Assembly: GCF_047730075.1 (NCBI RefSeq) | Contig: NZ_CP159831.1 | Location: 1,674,001 to 1,738,000 of the forward strand | Direction: 5' to 3' | Origin: Njordibacter sp905182035 | GTDB taxonomy: Bacteria; Pseudomonadota; Gammaproteobacteria; Pseudomonadales; Balneatricaceae | DNA: 64,000 nt | Part shown: positions 41,801 through 50,768 of the stretch, in pieces | How the letters are laid out: every line of letters starts with the position of its first letter | Numbering within the stretch: position 1 is the stretch's first letter | The notes under the pieces: generated by a model | Seen by the model: only the letters and a program-made list of their open reading frames with translations | Database searches by the model: none | What the model was told of the DNA's origin: nothing | Translations under genes and position numbers: made by a program

Positions 41801-43326
41801 TAATCTAGTTCCGCCTCTGACTCAGTGGATAAATCTAGCCAAATAGTTTTGGTCTCTGTGTACTGGTCATGGGCTAACAGTGAGTTGTCTCGGCCACCAA
41901 AGCCAGACTGCTTGTAACCCCCAAAAGGAGTGCTCATATCCCCTTCGCTATAGCAATTAACACTCACTGTGCCAGCTTTAATAGCGCGGGCTACATTATG
42001 AGCACGGCGGCCATTACTAGTGAATAGGGAGGCATGTAAGCCATAACAGGTATCATTAGCTAGGGCCACTGCTTCTGCCGCGGAGTTAACAGTCATCACC
42101 GCTAACACCGGCCCAAACACTTCTTCTAGGGCGATGGTCATGTTGGGGGTCACTTGGTCAAAAATAGTAGGCTCAATAAACAAACCCTGCGCCAACTCCC
42201 CCTCTAACTTGATGGCACTGCCACCGAGTATTAACTCAGCACCCTGTTCTTGCGCTCCTTTAATATATGCCATCACCTTACTAAAGTGTTCTTGGCTGAT
42301 CATGGCACCTAGTGCATTACGTGGATCCATTGGATCTCCAGTGATCCAGTCGCGGGTTTTTTCTAGCACTTTTCCCATCAATTGTTGTTTGATGGCACTG
42401 TGTACAATAAGCCGTGAATTAGATGAGCAGTTTTCGCCCATATTCCAAAATACTGCATTAACAACGTGTTCTGCCACTTCGTCTAAACGTTCTGCATCAT
42501 CTAACACGATACAAGGGTTTTTACCGCCGCATTCCAACACCACACGTTTTAAATTACTCTGTGCTGAATACTGTAAAAACAGCCGCCCCACTTCCGTAGA
42601 GCCAGTAAACGACACTGCATCAATGTCTTGATGTAAACCTAAACTTTTACCACAGGTTTCCCCTAAACCCGGTAATACGTTAATCACCCCAGCTGGTACT
42701 CCAGCTTCATGGGCCAGTTGCGCTAAACGTAAACATGTCATGCTGGTTTGTTCGGCGGGTTTAAGTATGACGCTGTTACCAGCTGCCAACGCTGGGCCTA
42801 ATTTCCAAGCGGCCATTAACATAGGAAAGTTCCACGGCAACACACAAGCCACAACACCAATAGGTTCGCGCTGTATTAAACCCAAAGAAGTATCCCCAGA
42901 AGGGGATATTTGGTCATATATTTTGTCGATAGCTTCTGCATGCCATTGAATACAATCGATGGTTTCAGGCACATCAATGGCCACACAGTCTTTAATAGGC
43001 TTGCCGCTTTCAAGGGCTTCCATCACCGCCAATTCTTGCTCATTACGTTTGATGAGCTTAATGAATTTAATCATCACTTTTTTACGTTCAGAGGGGTGTT
43101 TTTTACTCCACACACCGGCTTCAAATGCCTGCCGTGCTTTGTCGACAGCAACGTCTACATCGGCCCTATCGCAGGCACTAATTTGGCCTATTTCCTGCCC
43201 TGTTGCGGGGTTTAAGGTACTAAAGGTTTCGCCGCTTATGGCTGGTGTATAACTGCCATTTATCCAAGCATTACTAGGGAAATCTATCTGCGCCGCGATG
43301 GCAAGGTATTCTGTTTGCGTTAACAT
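41800..43326 (-). CDS. NAD(P)+-dependent aldehyde dehydrogenase (PuuC-like)
   Basis: The ATG at 43326 gives 508 residues; the frame open to 43416 overlaps the upstream gene and is not used. It has VLPWNFPM, GNSVILKPAEQT, FTGSTEVG, LECGGKNP (Glu265) and GENCSS (catalytic Cys300). The sequence resembles PuuC and other semialdehyde/aminoaldehyde dehydrogenases. It lies four bases after the DapA-family gene and overlaps the amine oxidase gene, so it likely oxidises the aldehyde made by one of them. Confidence 0.92.
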   Translation of the reverse strand: MLTQTEYLAIAAQIDFPSNAWINGSYTPAISGETFSTLNPATGQEIGQISACDRADVDVAVDKARQAFEAGVWSKKHPSERKKVMIKFIKLIKRNEQELAVMEALESGKPIKDCVAIDVPETIDCIQWHAEAIDKIYDQISPSGDTSLGLIQREPIGVVACVLPWNFPMLMAAWKLGPALAAGNSVILKPAEQTSMTCLRLAQLAHEAGVPAGVINVLPGLGETCGKSLGLHQDIDAVSFTGSTEVGRLFLQYSAQSNLKRVVLECGGKNPCIVLDDAERLDEVAEHVVNAVFWNMGENCSSNSRLIVHSAIKQQLMGKVLEKTRDWITGDPMDPRNALGAMISQEHFSKVMAYIKGAQEQGAELILGGSAIKLEGELAQGLFIEPTIFDQVTPNMTIALEEVFGPVLAVMTVNSAAEAVALANDTCYGLHASLFTSNGRRAHNVARAIKAGTVSVNCYSEGDMSTPFGGYKQSGFGGRDNSLLAHDQYTETKTIWLDLSTESEAELD

Positions 43327-43330
43327 GATG

Positions 43331-44245
43331 TTATGCCTCAGTGGAATGGTTACAAATTTGCGCAATGGTGGTTTTAACAGTGCGCACGATGACTTCAAAC
43401 TCGCGTTTAAGCTCATTATTCATGTCTCGCAAAGGTTTACGTACAGGGCCTGTAACAATGCCCTCTAACTGGCAACCGTATTTGATGCACTGAACAAACT
43501 TACCACCCTGTTCAAGGGTTTGCATAAGCGGTAATAACGCCGTCATGATCTTACGGCCTTTAACAAAATCTTGCTCCACCACACAGGCATGGTAGAGCGC
43601 GTGGTGTTCTTTTGGCAAGAAGTTAGCAGCGCCTGCCACCCAACTCTGAGCCCCCCAAGCAAAAAATTCCAACGCTTGATCATCCATACCACAACTGAGT
43701 TGAATATGAGGAAAACGACGAGCCAATAAATGTACCCTATTAATATCACCACTACTTTCCTTAATAGCACAAAAATTAGGCCGCATGCTCAAACGTTCTA
43801 AACACGCTTCGTCCAGTGACACACCAGTTCGGTCTGGAAAGTTATACAACATAATAGGCAGGTTGGTGGCTCGTTCTACTGCTAAGCAGTGGCGTGCTAA
43901 TTCTTCTGAGGTAGGAATGGCGTAATAAGGAGTGCCCAATAACAGGCAATCTACACCAGCCTTATCGGCCTCTTGAGCAAAATAAATGGCATCTTCTGTG
44001 CGTAACGCCCCCACACCAGCAATTAATGGCACGCGGCCGCCTATGGCTTCTTTAGCTAGGGCAAACATTCGCACTCGCTCAGCTTTGTCCATGGCGTAAT
44101 ATTCGCCCGTGGTGCCACCGACAATAATGCCCTGTACGCCAGCGGCGATGGCTCCATCTACAATTGCAGCAAAGCCTGCTTCATTAATCGAAAAATCGTC
44201 ATTAAAGGGAGTAATGACGGGGACGTAAATACCCTTGAATTGCAT
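43331..44245 (-). CDS. DapA/NAL family class I lyase or deaminase
   Basis: A 304-residue TIM-barrel of the dihydrodipicolinate synthase/N-acetylneuraminate lyase family. It has GGTTGEYY (substrate carboxylate loop), Tyr134 in MLYNFPDRTG and the Schiff-base Lys162 in AIKESSGDINR. It is first in an operon with aldehyde dehydrogenase and amine oxidase, so a catabolic role is more likely than lysine synthesis. The same trio (oxidase, DapA-type deaminase, semialdehyde dehydrogenase) occurs in hydroxyproline degradation. That is a hypothesis only. Confidence 0.88.
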   Translation of the reverse strand: MQFKGIYVPVITPFNDDFSINEAGFAAIVDGAIAAGVQGIIVGGTTGEYYAMDKAERVRMFALAKEAIGGRVPLIAGVGALRTEDAIYFAQEADKAGVDCLLLGTPYYAIPTSEELARHCLAVERATNLPIMLYNFPDRTGVSLDEACLERLSMRPNFCAIKESSGDINRVHLLARRFPHIQLSCGMDDQALEFFAWGAQSWVAGAANFLPKEHHALYHACVVEQDFVKGRKIMTALLPLMQTLEQGGKFVQCIKYGCQLEGIVTGPVRKPLRDMNNELKREFEVIVRTVKTTIAQICNHSTEA

Positions 44246-44274
44246 AGTAATCTCGCATTGTCTAAAGTGTTGCT

Positions 44275-44304
44275 AGTTTAGAACCTGCCAAGCAGCTGGG
44301 TCAA
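44275..44304 (-). promoter_or_regulatory. Candidate promoter of the dapA-like operon
   Basis: On the minus strand TTGACC (44299-44304) and TAAACT (44275-44280) are separated by 18 bases, upstream of the ATG at 44245. A perfect ATAACGTTAT palindrome (44333-44342) lies further upstream and resembles the LysR half-sites near 39463. The remainder of the 275-bp divergent gap shows nothing secure. Confidence 0.4.
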
Positions 44305-44520
44305 ACAACTTATTAGCCAACCCATACATTACATAACGTTATATAGGGCCCATGGAGGCACTACAGGTTTAAATCTTCAGCACCAATGTGCATTTACCAA
44401 GGTTAATTGTGCACTTACATCTAATCTGACAGTGTATTGCATATTGTTATTGGCATTATTATTGTATGCTGCTACTAGCATCATCCATTTTCTCGCTTTA
44501 GCTACCCTTGTACAAAATTC

Positions 44521-45666
44521 ATGCAACTTCACGTTCACCAAAGTACCCTTGAACTAGGCCAAAGCCATTGGCAAAAATACCTTTCTATATCGGCAGATCC
44601 ATTTAGTCAATACGCGTTTCACGCCGCTTTAGAATACAGTGGCAGCGTGGGTGGTGACAGCGGTTGGCAGCCTTTGCACCTTGAAATCACTAACGATGGC
44701 GAGCCCCTAGCTCTCATACCTAGTTATGTTAAAACCCATTCGTGGGGGGAGTATGTATTCGATTTTGAGTGGGCTAACGCTTATCAACGCTATGGCTTAG
44801 AGTATTACCCAAAACTTATTAGTGCAGTACCTTTTACCCCGTGTGCTGGCCCACGTATATTACTAGTCAAAGGTGCTGATTTATCCAAGGCTCTGACTTT
44901 TTTAACGCAGCAATTGCCCCACTTATGTGCCCAACTAAAGTTAAGTAGCTGGCATTGGTTGTTTGCTCAAAAGCCCGATTGGCAGCCTGCTCAACAGCAA
45001 TTATGGCACCAGCGTACTGGCTGCCAGTACCATTGGTACAATCAAAATTACAGTCAATTCGCAGACTTTACCGCTCGTCTAACCTCACGTAAACGCAAAT
45101 CTATTAATAAAGAACGCCGAGTGATTGCTGAACAAGGTATAAATTTTACCTGGCAACAAGGTAGCAGCATTAGCCCACAAGCCTTAAAAGAGTTTTATGC
45201 CTGCTATCAGAGCACTTATCTAAAACGCAGCCGGCAGGGTTACTTAACCTATAAATTCTTCTCTGAGTTACTCACTCAAATGCCAGACAACCTGTTACTG
45301 GTGACCGCGTCAAAAGATCAAACGCCTTTGGCCTACGCATTATTTTTTGTCGATGATCAAACACTTTATGGACGTTACTGGGGCTGTTTGGAAGAGGTGG
45401 ATTTTCTTCACTTTGAGACCTGCTATTACCAAGGCATTGATTATTGTATCGCCAATGGTATTTCTCACTTCGACGCAGGCGCCCAAGGTGAACATAAACT
45501 TGCTCGTGGATTTTTACCGCAACACACCCGTTCTTACCACTATTTGGCAGAATCCGGGTTTAATGATGCCATCAAACAATACTGTGAAGCAGAAGCCCAG
45601 CAAATAGAGGCATACATGGGATGGGCAAAAACAGCCCTGCCTTATAAAACCGAAGAGCATGGTTGA
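44521..45666 (+). CDS. GNAT/FemAB-like acyltransferase (COG3146 family)
   Basis: The protein (381 residues) matches the family often annotated peptidogalycan biosynthesis or DUF482. It has DPFSQYAFHAALEYSGSVGGDSGW, WANAYQRYGLEYYPKL, RKRKSINKERR, and the C-terminal FDAGAQGEHKLARGFLPQHTRSYHYL. The fold is a double GNAT, and substrates are unknown. A single gene, not clearly linked to its neighbours. Confidence 0.85.
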   Translation: MQLHVHQSTLELGQSHWQKYLSISADPFSQYAFHAALEYSGSVGGDSGWQPLHLEITNDGEPLALIPSYVKTHSWGEYVFDFEWANAYQRYGLEYYPKLISAVPFTPCAGPRILLVKGADLSKALTFLTQQLPHLCAQLKLSSWHWLFAQKPDWQPAQQQLWHQRTGCQYHWYNQNYSQFADFTARLTSRKRKSINKERRVIAEQGINFTWQQGSSISPQALKEFYACYQSTYLKRSRQGYLTYKFFSELLTQMPDNLLLVTASKDQTPLAYALFFVDDQTLYGRYWGCLEEVDFLHFETCYYQGIDYCIANGISHFDAGAQGEHKLARGFLPQHTRSYHYLAESGFNDAIKQYCEAEAQQIEAYMGWAKTALPYKTEEHG

Positions 45667-45753
45667 CCTTTTAGTCATGAACCCCTTATAACTTGACCCT
45701 TTGGGCAGCAAGCCCTAACCTGTCACCCTCGTGATCAAACAAGCGTTTCAATT

Positions 45754-47796
45754 ATGACTTTTACCAAGCCTTCTGGGCCCTCTGCAGCCTATCCTCATTT
45801 ATTAGCACCACTGGACCTAGGCTTTACTACATTAAAAAATCGAGCCATCATGGGCTCTATGCACACCGGCCTGGAAGAGGCAAAAAATGGTTTTGAGCGC
45901 TTAGCCGAATATTTTGCTGAACGTGCCCGCGGTGGGGTTGGCCTTATCGTTACAGGTGGCATCTCACCAAACCAACAAGGCCTAACCTTTGCAGGTGCTG
46001 CCGCGTTGGATAACCCAGATAAAGTAGCTCAACATCAATTAATAACCCAAGCAGTGCACAATGCTGGGAGTAAAATTTGTATGCAAATCTTGCATACTGG
46101 GCGTTATGCTTACACACCAGATGCCATTGCACCATCTGCCATTAAAGCGCCTATTAACTCTTTTACTCCTAGAGCTATAACTAGTGAAGAAATCGAGCAA
46201 CAGATTGAAGACTTCGCTAACAGTGCCAAATTGGCTCAAAATGCTGGTTATGATGGCGTAGAAGTTATGGGAAGTGAGGGCTATTTTTTAAATCAGTTTA
46301 TTGTTACCCGAACCAACCAACGTGATGATGAGTGGGGTGGTAGTTATGACAATCGTACTCGTCTTGCCATTGAGGTAGTTAAACGTGTACGTGCCGCCGT
46401 AGGTGAAAAGTTCATCATCATCTACCGCCTTTCCATGTTAGACCTAGTACCAGAAGGCAGCAATTTAGACGAAGTGGTGCAGCTAGGCAAAGCCATTGAG
46501 CAAGCGGGTGCAACTATAATTAATACTGGCATTGGCTGGCATGAGGCCCGCATACCTACCATTGCCACCAAAGTGCCCCGTGCGGCCTTTACGTGGGTTA
46601 CACATAGGGTACGCAAGCATCTAACCATTCCTGTCATAACATCTAACCGTATTAATACACCAGAAATAGCCGAAAGGGTTTTAGCTAATGGAGATGCAGA
46701 CCTGATATCCATGGCCCGCCCTTTCTTAGCTGACCCAGAATTCGTCAACAAAGCTGCCGCAGGGCAAGCTGAACGTATCAACACCTGTATTGGCTGTAAC
46801 CAAGCCTGCCTAGACCACATTTTTAATGGCAAACTAAGCAGCTGTCTAGTAAATCCAAGAGCTTGTGAAGAAACTCTCATTATTATTGAACCAACAGAAG
46901 CTAAAAAGACCATCACCATTGTGGGTGCAGGCCCCGCTGGTTTAGCCTGCGCCATAACTGCAGCAGAGCGTGGTCACAATGTCACTTTATATGATGCTGG
47001 TAGTGAAATTGGTGGCCAGTTTAATATTGCTAAACGTATTCCTGGCAAAGAAGAATTTTTCGAAACCCTACGCTATTTTAGTGTAAGGCTAAAAGAGCTG
47101 AATGTTGATGTGAAACTTAATACACGTTTAACTACTCAGCAGTTAAACCAAATGCAAGTGGACGAATTAGTTTTGGCTACAGGGGTTAGCCCACGTGATC
47201 TTGATCTACCAGGCCATGACCATGCTAAAGTGATTAACTACTTAGACGTTATTAAGGGCGCAGAAGTAGGCAAAAAAGTCGCCATTATTGGCGCAGGTGG
47301 TATTGGTTTTGACGTGGCTGAATTTTTGACCCATGGCAACAGTGAACCGAGCAAAAATATAGCCCAATTTATGTCCCAATGGGGTATTGATATGACCATG
47401 CAAGCTCGTGGCGGGGTTGCTGAGATGCCACAAAATATAGAAGCTTCTCCGCGCAAAATTCACCTGTTACAACGTAAAACCAGCAAAGTGGGCGCTGGTT
47501 TAGGAAAAACTACCGGCTGGGTACATCGTACTGGATTACAGCAAAAACAAGTGCATATGATAGCCGGTTGTGAGTACCAAGCCATCGATGACCAAGGCCT
47601 ACATTTGACTATTGCTGGAGAACGCCAGATTTTAGATGTAGACCATATCATTGTATGTGCAGGCCAAGATCCAGATCAACGTTTGTGTGACGGTTTAGAA
47701 CGCGCATACCATTTGATCGGAGGTGCCGATAAAGCTAATCAGTTAGATGCTAAGCGTGCTATTCGTCAAGGTACGTTACTAGCCATTAAATTATAG
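45754..47796 (+). CDS. fadH: 2,4-dienoyl-CoA reductase [NADPH]
   Basis: A 680-residue FMN/FAD/4Fe-4S enzyme (E. coli FadH is 672) that reduces 2,4-dienoyl-CoA in degradation of unsaturated fatty acids. The TIM barrel holds the catalytic Tyr177 (GSEGYFLNQF) and His263 (GWHEARIPT). The iron-sulfur cysteines are Cys345, 348, 352 and 364, and the FAD domain GAGPAGLACAITAAERG follows. It is followed after ten bases by a dienoyl-CoA isomerase-like gene, which fits the same pathway. Confidence 0.95.
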   Translation: MTFTKPSGPSAAYPHLLAPLDLGFTTLKNRAIMGSMHTGLEEAKNGFERLAEYFAERARGGVGLIVTGGISPNQQGLTFAGAAALDNPDKVAQHQLITQAVHNAGSKICMQILHTGRYAYTPDAIAPSAIKAPINSFTPRAITSEEIEQQIEDFANSAKLAQNAGYDGVEVMGSEGYFLNQFIVTRTNQRDDEWGGSYDNRTRLAIEVVKRVRAAVGEKFIIIYRLSMLDLVPEGSNLDEVVQLGKAIEQAGATIINTGIGWHEARIPTIATKVPRAAFTWVTHRVRKHLTIPVITSNRINTPEIAERVLANGDADLISMARPFLADPEFVNKAAAGQAERINTCIGCNQACLDHIFNGKLSSCLVNPRACEETLIIIEPTEAKKTITIVGAGPAGLACAITAAERGHNVTLYDAGSEIGGQFNIAKRIPGKEEFFETLRYFSVRLKELNVDVKLNTRLTTQQLNQMQVDELVLATGVSPRDLDLPGHDHAKVINYLDVIKGAEVGKKVAIIGAGGIGFDVAEFLTHGNSEPSKNIAQFMSQWGIDMTMQARGGVAEMPQNIEASPRKIHLLQRKTSKVGAGLGKTTGWVHRTGLQQKQVHMIAGCEYQAIDDQGLHLTIAGERQILDVDHIIVCAGQDPDQRLCDGLERAYHLIGGADKANQLDAKRAIRQGTLLAIKL

Positions 47797-47806
47797 GGCA
47801 CTGAAT

Positions 47807-48652
47807 ATGGGATACAGTACATTTGACCTAACCATCAACAACCATGTGGCCCATTTACGTTTCAATCGACCACAAAAATACAACACTATGAGCTTAGAAT
47901 TTTGGCGGGAATTCCCCCACGCCATTAACGCCATAGATGAAGGTGCTCAAGCTAGGGTATTGGTCATTAGTGGTGAAGGAAAGCATTTTTGTGCAGGTAT
48001 GGATTTATCCGTATTTACCAGTGGTGCCATTAAACGGCCTAAAGACCCTGCCCGTCGCAATGAACACATGCGCCAACTAGTATTGCAGCTGCAAGCTATT
48101 ATTAGCAGTGTAGAAAATATGCGCATACCTGTATTAGCTGCAATTCAGGGGGGTGCCATCGGGGGCGCGTTAGACTTAGTATGTGCTTGTGATTGCCGTT
48201 ATATGAGTGAAGATGCTTTTGTCAGCATCGAAGAGATTCGTTTAGGCATGGCAGCAGATTTGGGTACCCTACAACGTTTACCTCGGCTCATAGCACCAGG
48301 CTTAGCGAAAGAATTAGCTTATACGGGCCGCAGAATGATGAGCCAAGAAGCCCTAACAAGCGGCTTAGTTAATCAAGTTTTTGGTGATGCAGAAACTATG
48401 CTAAAAGTAGTTATGGAACTTGCACAAACCATAGCCAATCATTCACCTCTAGCGGTTCATGGATGCAAAGAAATAATGAATTATGGCCGCGACCACGACA
48501 TTGCAAATGCCCTCAAATATCAGGCTACATGGCAAGCGGGTATGTTACAGCCGGAAGTAGATATGATGGAAGCAATGACAAGCAAAGACCAAAAACGCAA
48601 CCCAGAGTATGGTGACCTACTACCGACAAACTCCGCCTTTATCAAGAGCTAA
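47807..48652 (+). CDS. Delta(3,5)-delta(2,4)-dienoyl-CoA isomerase-like crotonase
   Basis: This 281-residue crotonase-fold enzyme has the oxyanion-hole blocks HFCAGMDLS and GAIGGALDL. Three acidic residues align with those of the mammalian isomerase ECH1: Asp123 (GALDLVCACD), Glu143 (SIEEIRLG) and Asp151 (GMAADLGTLQRLP). That pattern separates ECH1 from ordinary enoyl-CoA hydratases. It would convert 3,5-dienoyl-CoA to 2,4-dienoyl-CoA, the substrate of the adjacent FadH. The two genes form a small operon. Confidence 0.87.
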   Translation: MGYSTFDLTINNHVAHLRFNRPQKYNTMSLEFWREFPHAINAIDEGAQARVLVISGEGKHFCAGMDLSVFTSGAIKRPKDPARRNEHMRQLVLQLQAIISSVENMRIPVLAAIQGGAIGGALDLVCACDCRYMSEDAFVSIEEIRLGMAADLGTLQRLPRLIAPGLAKELAYTGRRMMSQEALTSGLVNQVFGDAETMLKVVMELAQTIANHSPLAVHGCKEIMNYGRDHDIANALKYQATWQAGMLQPEVDMMEAMTSKDQKRNPEYGDLLPTNSAFIKS

Positions 48653-48668
48653 AATAGTTCAAACATAG

Positions 48669-49601
48669 TTAATCAGTATTTTTTATAATGCGATGTAACA
48701 TTGTCTTTAAGGTCTCTGCTGCATTACTATCTAGCCCGTCCAAAGCATTGCTCTCTGCTTTTTGGCAATCTTCAATTAAATGCTCAACCCGCTTCTGACC
48801 AGCCCCTGTGCCAGTAATTTTGGTACCAACATCCAACTGTTGAACACGGGCCATATTTTGTTTTTGCAAATCCATGGATAGTTCTAACAAGGTAGCTTGG
48901 TCCACCATAGTGCGCTTAGCTAGGTCGGCTAAACTCATGCTGTTTTCATTATACAAACACGCCAATACTCGCCACTCTTTGGTAGTTAAACCATCATCAG
49001 CCACTAATTGATGAAATTCTTCACCCATCTGGTGAGTGGCCCGCGTCATGTAATATAACAAGTAGTTGTCAATAAAGTGGCTGACATCATTGGTCTCAAC
49101 GGGAGACAAGGTTGGAATCGCTTCCGCTGTCGCATATGCACCACGGTAAAATACTAGCCCAGAGCCCGCTTTACCGCGTAAGCCCTTCACTTGGCCAACA
49201 ATTATTTCATGGTCACCGCCATCGTAGGTAGCCCAAGCTTCACATTCAAAACTGGTTATGCTGCCTGGTAACATAGGCACACCACCAATGCCGTGCTCTA
49301 CAGCTATATCAGCAAACTTGTCAATACCACTGCGGGCAAATTTGTTGGAGATATCAACCTGCTCAGCACTCAATACATTAACTACAAAATGCTTGGCATT
49401 AATAAACGCATCTGAACTGTAGGCAGCTTTGGTAATGCTCCACAATATTAGCGGAGGATCCATAGACACAGAGTTAAAACTGCTGGCGGTGGCACCTACA
49501 GGATCTCCACTTGCGTCTAAACAAGTTACTACGGTCACACCAGTGGCAAATGATGACAAGGCGTCGCGGAATTCACGGTTGCTAAAAGCTTCTGTGGACA
49601 T
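48669..49601 (-). CDS. Flavin reductase fused to a MarR-type domain (C1 reductase-like)
   Basis: A 310-residue two-domain protein. Residues 1-165 are a flavin reductase (FATGVTVVTCLDASGDPVGATASSFNSVSMDPPLILW). Residues about 180-310 are a MarR-type winged helix (LTTKEWRVLACLYNENSMSLADLAKRTMVDQATLLELSMDLQ). The layout matches the reductase C1 of Acinetobacter 4-hydroxyphenylacetate hydroxylase, in which the MarR-like domain binds the aromatic substrate and gates flavin reduction. No oxygenase gene is adjacent; the nearest is the HpaB-type gene 15 kb away. Confidence 0.87.
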   Translation of the reverse strand: MSTEAFSNREFRDALSSFATGVTVVTCLDASGDPVGATASSFNSVSMDPPLILWSITKAAYSSDAFINAKHFVVNVLSAEQVDISNKFARSGIDKFADIAVEHGIGGVPMLPGSITSFECEAWATYDGGDHEIIVGQVKGLRGKAGSGLVFYRGAYATAEAIPTLSPVETNDVSHFIDNYLLYYMTRATHQMGEEFHQLVADDGLTTKEWRVLACLYNENSMSLADLAKRTMVDQATLLELSMDLQKQNMARVQQLDVGTKITGTGAGQKRVEHLIEDCQKAESNALDGLDSNAAETLKTMLHRIIKNTD

Positions 49602-49813
49602 TAAGGGGTTCCAAATTGGCAGTCAAGAATGGGTTCTATTATAAGCTTTAACCCAGCATACATAGAGAATTATTATATAAGAAACAGATAAAGAATAGCT
49701 AAAATTAATTCTAATAATATTTAATTAACATGTTAATAAAAATTCCAAACATTGTAAACCCCTGATGAAAACAAATCATCTTATAAAATTAAAGCATAAG
49801 GTTATAACTATAT

Positions 49814-49842
49814 TTGCATTTGCTAATAAACCCTCATACAAT
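49814..49842 (+). promoter_or_regulatory. Candidate promoter of the persulfide dioxygenase-SulP operon
   Basis: TTGCAT (49814-49819) and TACAAT (49837-49842) have a 17-base spacer, 40 bases before the ATG at 49882. The remainder of the 49602-49881 gap is very AT-rich with no other clear signal. Confidence 0.45.
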
Positions 49843-49881
49843 GGGATTAAGCTAATTAATTCGCCCCAACTTGGAGACTCC

Positions 49882-50763
49882 ATGACTCAAGCTACACAGA
49901 CTAAACCTGCGATTACCGCCTTTTTTGACGAAGCAACATTCACAGTAACTTACATCGTGGCAGACCCAGACACTAATCAATGTGCCGTGATTGACACCGT
50001 ATTAGATTACGATGCCAACACGGGCACTACCCGCACAGACTCTGCAGACAAAGTAATTACAAGTATTAAAGCAAGAGGCCTAACCCTAGTTTGGTTGTTA
50101 GAAACCCACGTACACGCAGACCACCTGTCCGCTGCACCTTACATTCAGCAACAATTGGGTGGCAAAATTGCCATTGGTGAGAAAATTACTCAGGTTCAAG
50201 ATAATTTTGGCACCTTATTTAATGCTGAAGATAGTTTTCCTCGCGATGGCAGTCAGTTCAACCATTTAATAACGCCTAACGAAGAACTAAAGATTGGCAA
50301 TTTATCTATGACAGCACTTCACACACCAGGCCACACGCCAGCTTGTATGAGTTTTGTAGTGGGCGGCGCATGTTTTGTAGGAGATACCTTATTCATGCCT
50401 GATTACGGCACAGCGCGATGTGACTTTCCAGGTGGTGATGCCACAGCCTTGTACGAATCTATGGAACAAATTTTAAGTCTGCCAGATGAGACCCGTCTGT
50501 TTATGTGCCATGACTATGCTCCAGGTGGCCGAGAGTACCTTTGGGAAAGCACCGTAGCAGAATCAAAAGCCAGTAATATTCATTTGGCAGGCAAGACCAA
50601 AGAAGAGTTTATCGACATGCGCACGGCAAGAGATGCACAATTAAGCACGCCGCGTTTACTGTTACCTTCGGTGCAAGTTAATATGCGAGCAGGCCATATG
50701 CCACCTGTAGAAGACAATGGTACCGCTTATATTAAAATTCCTATTAACCAAATTGTCGCTTAA
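49882..50763 (+). CDS. Metallo-beta-lactamase fold persulfide dioxygenase-like protein
   Basis: The ATG at 49882, with TTGGAG at 49871-49876, gives 293 residues; the 39-codon extension upstream is AT-rich and not supported. The metal site ETHVHADHLS, HTPGHTPAC, GDTLFMPDYGTARCDF and CHDYAP match the Blh/ETHE1-like persulfide dioxygenase group, which oxidises glutathione persulfide to sulfite. It is followed five bases later by a SulP transporter gene, a pairing that suits sulfite or sulfate handling. Confidence 0.87.
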   Translation: MTQATQTKPAITAFFDEATFTVTYIVADPDTNQCAVIDTVLDYDANTGTTRTDSADKVITSIKARGLTLVWLLETHVHADHLSAAPYIQQQLGGKIAIGEKITQVQDNFGTLFNAEDSFPRDGSQFNHLITPNEELKIGNLSMTALHTPGHTPACMSFVVGGACFVGDTLFMPDYGTARCDFPGGDATALYESMEQILSLPDETRLFMCHDYAPGGREYLWESTVAESKASNIHLAGKTKEEFIDMRTARDAQLSTPRLLLPSVQVNMRAGHMPPVEDNGTAYIKIPINQIVA

Positions 50764-50768
50764 TTACA

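Noticed and set aside
44450..44466. Sigma-54-like TTGGCATTATTATTGTA before the FemAB-like gene
   Set aside because: Two consensus positions are wrong, including the essential GC at -12 (GT here), and the gene has no nitrogen-related role.
49765..49881. 39-codon N-terminal extension of the persulfide dioxygenase-like protein
   Set aside because: It is AT-rich, covers the predicted promoter, and TTGGAG supports the ATG at 49882.
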